DNA from: an uncultured Spirochaetaceae bacterium
GTDB lineage: Bacteria; Spirochaetota; Spirochaetia; Treponematales; UBA12059
Assembly: GCA_938004315.1 (NCBI GenBank)
Contig: CALKWG010000405.1
Coordinates: 1 to 10,485, forward strand
DNA: 10,485 bases
Direction of reading: 5' to 3'
Below, piece after piece: positions 6,196 through 10,485 of the stretch. How positions within the stretch are numbered: the first letter of the stretch is position 1; each line of letters opens with the position of its first letter. The translations under genes and the position numbers were made by a program. The notes under the pieces are model-generated. The model was given only the letters and a program-made list of their open reading frames with translations. It had not been told where the DNA came from and did no database searches.

Positions 6196-6657
6196 ATGAA
6201 GCAGCCTCCGGTTTTATTCGCCCTGGCCGCCGCCGAGCTGGCCCGCTATTTCATCCTATTCGGCGCCGCCTCGGCCATGGCCGGCGACGCGCTCGGCGCC
6301 CAGGAGCTGCGTTTCATCCTCTCGCCGCAGCTCCTGACGGCGGCCATGCTGTTCTTCCTCGGCCTGGACGGCGCGCGTTATCGCGGCTTCAAGCCGCTCT
6401 TCATCGTCGCGCGCGCGGTCGGCCTCTTCGCGGCCGCGGTCGCCGCCCCTCAGCTCCTGGCGCGCGCCGGCACGCCGCAGGGTTTGAGCCCCCAGCTGTT
6501 CAGTTCCTTGGCCGCCGTCGTCGCCTGGGATCTGGGTAGCGCGCTCTATATGCTCTTCCTGTATCGCGAGCCGACCGAACCGGCCGAACCTTCGACCCCC
6601 CTCGTCGACGAGCCCGCGCCGCACGCCGGCTCGATCGAGACCGTGGAGCCCAGCTGA
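6196..6657 (+). CDS. Small four-helix inner-membrane protein of unknown function
   Basis: I do not recognise a family. From the ATG at 6196 the product has 153 residues with four likely transmembrane helices at about 7-29, 40-58, 66-88 and 101-123. The charged turn DGARYRGFK (58-66) lies between helices 2 and 3. An acidic, Pro-rich tail (REPTEPAEPSTP onward, 124-153) follows the last helix. The frame is open back to an ATG at 6043, but the extra 51 residues would be Arg-rich, lack a ribosome site and overlap the divergent promoter region. I therefore start at the first Met before the hydrophobic part. The TGA stop overlaps the ATG of the MinD-like gene (TGATG, 1-nt overlap), so translation is coupled and the two products are probably made together. 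It might anchor the ATPase or FapA at the membrane; that is inference from context. Confidence 0.7.
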   Translation: MKQPPVLFALAAAELARYFILFGAASAMAGDALGAQELRFILSPQLLTAAMLFFLGLDGARYRGFKPLFIVARAVGLFAAAVAAPQLLARAGTPQGLSPQLFSSLAAVVAWDLGSALYMLFLYREPTEPAEPSTPLVDEPAPHAGSIETVEPS

Positions 6658-7799
6658 TGCGCGTCATACCCATCGCGAGCGGCAAGGGCGGGGTAGGCAA
6701 GTCGCTCGTGGCGGCCAACCTATCCATAGCCCTGGCGCAGGCGGGCAAGGACGTGGTCTTGGCCGACTTGGACCTGGGCGCGTCCAACCTGCACCTGAGC
6801 CTGGGCGTCTCATCCCCCAAGGACGGCATCGGCACCTTCCTCTCGGGGGCCAGGGCCGATTTCGAGTCGCTCGTGCACCCGACCGACATCCGGGGCCTGC
6901 GCTTCGTCGCCGGCGACGCCGAGATACCCGGCCTGGCCAACCTGAACGCCAAGCAGAAGGCCATGCTCGCGCGCCGCCTCTTGTCGCTCGAGGCCGATTA
7001 CCTGGTCATGGACCTAGGCGCCGGCTCGGGCGCCAATATCCTGGATTTCTTCCTCTTAGCCGGACGCGGCATCGTCGTCACAGCCCCGGCGCTGACCGCG
7101 ACGCTCAACGCCTACCTGTTCCTGAAGAACGCCGTATTCCGCCTGATGTGGGACAGCTTTAAGCCGCGCAGCAAGGCGCGCGCGGTACTTGAAAGCCTGA
7201 AGAAGGACGGCGGCTCCCTGCAGCGCGCCTACGTGCCTGAGATCCTGGCGCGCGTGGCGGCCGTAGACCCCGGTAGCAAGGCCGCCTTCGATCAGCGTAT
7301 GGCGCGCTTCCAACCGCGCCTAGTCATGAACCTGCTCGAGGACCCCAAGGACGCCGACAAGGCGCACAAGATACGGCGATCATGCAAGGAATACCTGGGC
7401 CTGGACCTGGAGCATCTGGGCGTGCTGTATCGCGACGAGCTTCAGTCGGTGGCGTTGTCCAGCCGCATACCCATCGTGCGCTACAAGCCCCAAGCTATCC
7501 TGTCGCAGGCCATCTACCGCCTGGCCGACAAGCTGGTCTCTACCGAGGGCGATGACGACGACTTCCTGGACCCCGAGTACCTAGACGACAGTTACGGGGC
7601 GGCCTCCTCGGAGGCGGAGCTGGATTTCGAGTCGAAACTCGGCTACGTGGAGGAGCTCCTGCAGAGCGGCGCCATGACGACGGGGGACCTGATCGAGACG
7701 GTTAAGATGCAGCAGTTCGAGATAGGCCAACTCCGCCGGGAGAACCAGTTCTTCAAGGCGAAGCTGGCCAAGGCCTTGGCCCAGGGCTTCAAGCCCTAG
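6657..7799 (+). CDS. MinD/FlhG-like P-loop ATPase with C-terminal coiled coil
   Basis: The protein has 380 residues. It opens directly with a deviant Walker A motif, GKGGVGKS at 9-16, with the signature Lys10 and the P-loop Lys15. The switch I region is DLDLGASNL (37-45) and the Walker B-like strand is YLVMDLGAG (115-123, Asp119). These place it in the SIMIBI MinD/ParA class, which dimerise on ATP and position membrane or polar structures. FlhG/FleN proteins usually carry a DQAxxLR helix before the P-loop that stimulates FlhF; it is absent here. After the ATPase core (to about 295) comes an Asp-rich linker (DDDDDFLDPEYLDD) and a long charged helix at about 320-372 (QQFEIGQLRRENQFFKAKL), likely a coiled coil. 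FlhG itself is nearer 270-300 residues. GGAG lies 8 nt before the ATG. The position just before fapA suggests a role in flagellar or cell-pole organisation. Confidence 0.85.
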   Translation: MRVIPIASGKGGVGKSLVAANLSIALAQAGKDVVLADLDLGASNLHLSLGVSSPKDGIGTFLSGARADFESLVHPTDIRGLRFVAGDAEIPGLANLNAKQKAMLARRLLSLEADYLVMDLGAGSGANILDFFLLAGRGIVVTAPALTATLNAYLFLKNAVFRLMWDSFKPRSKARAVLESLKKDGGSLQRAYVPEILARVAAVDPGSKAAFDQRMARFQPRLVMNLLEDPKDADKAHKIRRSCKEYLGLDLEHLGVLYRDELQSVALSSRIPIVRYKPQAILSQAIYRLADKLVSTEGDDDDFLDPEYLDDSYGAASSEAELDFESKLGYVEELLQSGAMTTGDLIETVKMQQFEIGQLRRENQFFKAKLAKALAQGFKP

Positions 7800-7823
7800 C
7801 GGCCCGCAGTAGGGGAGGCCCAG

Positions 7824-10485
7824 GTGGCGTCGCTCACGGTCAAGGGAGATCTGCGCCTCGAGGTGGACGCGCTCGGCCTCGAGGCTACGCTTGAATTTAA
7901 GCCCGACGTTCAGGGCGGCGCCGACTGGAACGTCGAAAGCGTCGGCAAGATACTCGCCGACGCGCGGCTCTCGGGCGTCAACGCCAAGACCGTCTCCCAG
8001 GCCCTGCAAAAATTCATCCCCGCCAAGGAGCCCGTGCGCGTGACGGTGGCGGCCGGCCAAGCCCCCGCGCGCGGTAGGCCCGAGGAGGCCGACTGGGCCG
8101 AGCTCGAGACGCCGGCCGAGATGCTTCCCTTCAAGGACGCCTGCCTGGCCGAGGCGCCGCCTCCGTCCCTCTATAAGATCCGCGTCGAGCGGATCAGCCG
8201 CGAGCGCGTCGTCAAGAAACCGGGGCTCCTGCCCTTCCTGCCGGGCAAGGAAGAAAAAGTCGTCGAGGTCGAGAAGGTCGAGCGGAAGGAGCCGGTGCAG
8301 GTCGACCGCCAGGTCGTTAAGGCCTTCTGGGCGCCCGCCGGCGCGCTCGTCGCCCGGCTCATCGCCCCGCAGCCTGGGCGCCCGGGCAAGGACGTCTACG
8401 GCAAGCCCCTTCCGGCGCCGGCCGAGGACGACCCGGCGTTCTATCTGGGCGAGGGCTTGGAGCGCGGCAAGGGCGAGATCACGGCCAAGGCCGCCGGTTG
8501 GGTGCGCGCCGGGACCCGCTGGGCTGACCTCATCCCCTTCGCCGCCCACGCCTGGGAGCTTAGGAAGAGCGACGACGGGGCGACCCTGCTCCTGGATTTC
8601 ACGCCTGGCGACCGCCGCCTCCCGCCTCCCTCCCCCCAGGACATCATGGCCAAGGCCGCCGAGATCGGCGCCGAGCTCGAGTGCATGGTCGACGCCGACG
8701 GGCTCTCGGCGGCGCTGCAACGCGCGGCGCGCTCCGGCCAGGCCCTGAAGGGCTTCAGCCTCTCATGCGACCGCGACGCCGAGATCCGCGTCGATATCAG
8801 CCCCGACGGGCTCAAGGCGACCCTGAGCCTGGTCAAGGGGCGCGGCAACGGTAAGGCGCTCTCGCTGGCCGAGCTCGGCCCCGCCATCGCCGCCGCGAAG
8901 CTCAAGGGCATAAAGGCCGAGAAGCTCAAGGCCGACGTGTTGGCCTTCTACAAGGGCCCGGAGCTCGAGCTCCTCGACTACCTGATTTGCGAAGGTAAGG
9001 AGCCCGTGCGCGGCAAGGACCGCAGCCTGAGTTTCACCCCCGCCTTCCTGCCCGACGAGCAGGCCAAGGCCTATATCGATCGCATCGCCGCCGATCCGGC
9101 GCTGTCCCGCCTGGCGCGTAGCCTGGACGAGTTCCCGCTGGCGGCTGCCAACAAGCTGGCCCTCGTGAAGAAAGGCCAGGAGCTAGCCCGTTTCTCGCCG
9201 CCGTCTTTCGGCCAGGCCGGCGTCGACGTGCGCGGCGACGCGCTCCCGGCGGCCCCGGGCAGCGACCCCAAGCTCGAGTGCTTCGAGAACGTAGCGGTCC
9301 ATAAGGAGAGCATCGAGAGCGAGGAGGACGGCGTCGCCCTCGTCGAGGAGAAGGACGGGGCGTTCCGCGTACGCGTCCTCCCGTACCGCGACGCGCGCAT
9401 CGAGGTTCGCGTCTCGGACGACGGCATGGGCGCGTATCTATCGCTCGAGAAAGAGTACGGCCTGGGCCGCGACCTCGGGCTCGAGGCCGTCCAAGAGGCC
9501 CTGAAGGCCGCCGGCGTCAGCTACGGCGTCGACATGAAGGCCCTCTCCGCGGCGCTCGCCGAGGCGCGCGCCGGAACGCCGGTAGCCGACAGGCTCGTGG
9601 CCTCCGGAAAAGAGCCTATACCGTCGGGCGGCTGGCGCATAAACTGGATAACGAGGCTCGCCAGCGGCGCCGCGGTCACGGTGCGATCCGACGGCAGCGC
9701 CGACTTTAAGAACCAAGACCGCGCCACCATAGTGGCCGAGGGCCAGCCCATACTCGAGCTCCTGGCCATAGGCCGCGAGGGCCAGGAGGGTACCGACGTC
9801 CTCGGTAAGCCCATCAAGCCGCCCAAGGATCCCCAGGCTACCGACCCGCCCGAGTGGGACGATAGCCTGCGCGCCGAGACGACCGCCGAGGGTAACAAGC
9901 GCCTCGTGGCCGCCCGCTCGGGCGAGCTCAAATTTGAAAAGAACCGCCTTTCCATCGACCCCGCCTGGAAGATCAACGGCGACGTAGGCCCCGCCACCGG
10001 GAACGTGCGCTTCCCCGGCCCGGTCGCGGTCTCCGGCAGCGTGCTCGCCGGTTACGCCCTGGTCGCCGGCGGCGACGCCTTCGTGGCCGGCGCGGTCGAG
10101 GCGGCCCTGGTCTCCGCCGACGGCTCGGTCAAGATCGGCGAGGGCGTCAAAGGCGCGCGTAAGGGCACGGTCCGCGCCCGCAAGGCCATAGAGGCCTCGT
10201 TCGCCGAGCAGGCCCAGCTGATGGCCGTGGGCGACATCGTCCTCAAAAGCTCGGCCCTGCTCTGCCTCGTCAAGACCAACGGCAAGCTGATCCTACAGGG
10301 CGACAAGGGCAACCTGGTCGGCGGCCAATGCCGCGCCCGCATGGGCGCGGAGCTACAGAACCTCGGCGCCGAGAACAACTCTAAGACCACCGTCTCCTTC
10401 GGGCAGGACTACCTCTTGAAAGACGCCGCCGAGGCCGAGGAGCGCGAGATCGAGCGCGTGAAGGTCCAGATCCTCAAGGCCGACA
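7824..10485 (+). CDS. FapA-like DUF342 protein with triplicated N-terminal module, 3' end beyond window
   Basis: At least 887 residues are encoded in an uninterrupted frame. The start is GTG at 7824, with GGGGAGG 5 nt upstream and 24 nt after the ATPase stop. FapA proteins aid flagellar assembly in several bacteria, and DUF342 is their defining region. Three related modules are seen, each with landmarks in the same order: a VDxxGLxATL-type strand (12-25, 321-336, 526-541), a G-K-E-P-like turn (AAGQAPARG 76-84, CEGKEPVRG 389-397, ASGKEPIPSG 593-602), and a GxxLA...GxDVxGKPLP-type element (173-197, 451-475, 640-664). A charged insert (118-165, KEEKVVEVEKVERKEP) interrupts module 1. From about 714 a Gly/Val-rich right-handed beta-helix begins (GDVGPATGNVRFPGPVAVSG and further rungs to about 860), then an acidic helix at 866 onward that looks like a coiled coil. 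FapA proteins with one such module are shorter. Cytoplasmic; no signal peptide. Confidence 0.85.
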   Translation, partial: MASLTVKGDLRLEVDALGLEATLEFKPDVQGGADWNVESVGKILADARLSGVNAKTVSQALQKFIPAKEPVRVTVAAGQAPARGRPEEADWAELETPAEMLPFKDACLAEAPPPSLYKIRVERISRERVVKKPGLLPFLPGKEEKVVEVEKVERKEPVQVDRQVVKAFWAPAGALVARLIAPQPGRPGKDVYGKPLPAPAEDDPAFYLGEGLERGKGEITAKAAGWVRAGTRWADLIPFAAHAWELRKSDDGATLLLDFTPGDRRLPPPSPQDIMAKAAEIGAELECMVDADGLSAALQRAARSGQALKGFSLSCDRDAEIRVDISPDGLKATLSLVKGRGNGKALSLAELGPAIAAAKLKGIKAEKLKADVLAFYKGPELELLDYLICEGKEPVRGKDRSLSFTPAFLPDEQAKAYIDRIAADPALSRLARSLDEFPLAAANKLALVKKGQELARFSPPSFGQAGVDVRGDALPAAPGSDPKLECFENVAVHKESIESEEDGVALVEEKDGAFRVRVLPYRDARIEVRVSDDGMGAYLSLEKEYGLGRDLGLEAVQEALKAAGVSYGVDMKALSAALAEARAGTPVADRLVASGKEPIPSGGWRINWITRLASGAAVTVRSDGSADFKNQDRATIVAEGQPILELLAIGREGQEGTDVLGKPIKPPKDPQATDPPEWDDSLRAETTAEGNKRLVAARSGELKFEKNRLSIDPAWKINGDVGPATGNVRFPGPVAVSGSVLAGYALVAGGDAFVAGAVEAALVSADGSVKIGEGVKGARKGTVRARKAIEASFAEQAQLMAVGDIVLKSSALLCLVKTNGKLILQGDKGNLVGGQCRARMGAELQNLGAENNSKTTVSFGQDYLLKDAAEAEEREIERVKVQILKAD

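Noticed and set aside
7581..8720. 379-codon minus-strand ORF antisense to the ATPase and fapA
   Set aside because: Its composition (repeated Leu/Gly/Arg/Asp) is that of a shadow frame, and it spans the boundary between two well-supported plus-strand genes.

Overview
The window looks like the end of a draft contig from a GC-rich (by eye about two-thirds G+C) Gram-negative bacterium, most plausibly a spirochaete. That assignment is an inference. It rests on a multi-module FapA/DUF342 flagellar-assembly protein next to a MinD/FlhG-like ATPase, on an S41 protease-rsmE-TagA-like cluster, and on a lipoprotein plus exported HEAT-repeat protein. No rRNA or unambiguous marker confirms it. The first 44 bases are not biological: they match the Illumina P7/TruSeq index adapter, so the left edge is an assembly artefact.

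Layout. From 45 to 6013 every gene is on the minus strand. Transcription probably starts near 6013 with a signal-peptide-bearing S41 carboxyl-terminal processing protease. It continues through rsmE (16S rRNA m3U1498 methyltransferase) and a degenerate WecG/TagA/CpsF-family protein, with a 7-nt gap and then a 28-nt overlap. A 159-bp gap (2795-2953) carries a candidate promoter and a GC hairpin. It precedes a second minus-strand group: a YD-like-repeat lipoprotein, an exported HEAT-repeat protein and a Xaa-Pro-type M24 peptidase cut off by the adapter. From 6196 to the right edge genes are on the plus strand: a small four-helix membrane protein, a MinD/FlhG-like ATPase coupled by a TGATG overlap, and a large FapA protein that runs off the window.

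How it fits together. The plus-strand group is probably a flagellar-placement or cell-surface organisation operon: a membrane protein, a ParA/MinD-type switch ATPase with a C-terminal coiled coil, and FapA. The minus-strand groups mix envelope maintenance (S41 protease, lipoprotein, HEAT protein), ribosome modification (RsmE), a probable former glycosyltransferase and a peptidase. The two directions diverge from 6014-6195, which holds candidate promoters facing both ways.

Points most worth attention: the FapA protein has three copies of its N-terminal module, a pattern supported by three ordered landmarks at near-constant spacing; the TagA-like protein appears to have lost the family's catalytic residues; the lipoprotein leader has a duplicated decamer that could form alternative hairpins around its ribosome binding site; and both divergent promoters may give almost leaderless mRNAs. 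I see no tRNA, rRNA, CRISPR array, insertion sequence or phage gene. No wholly new system is evident.
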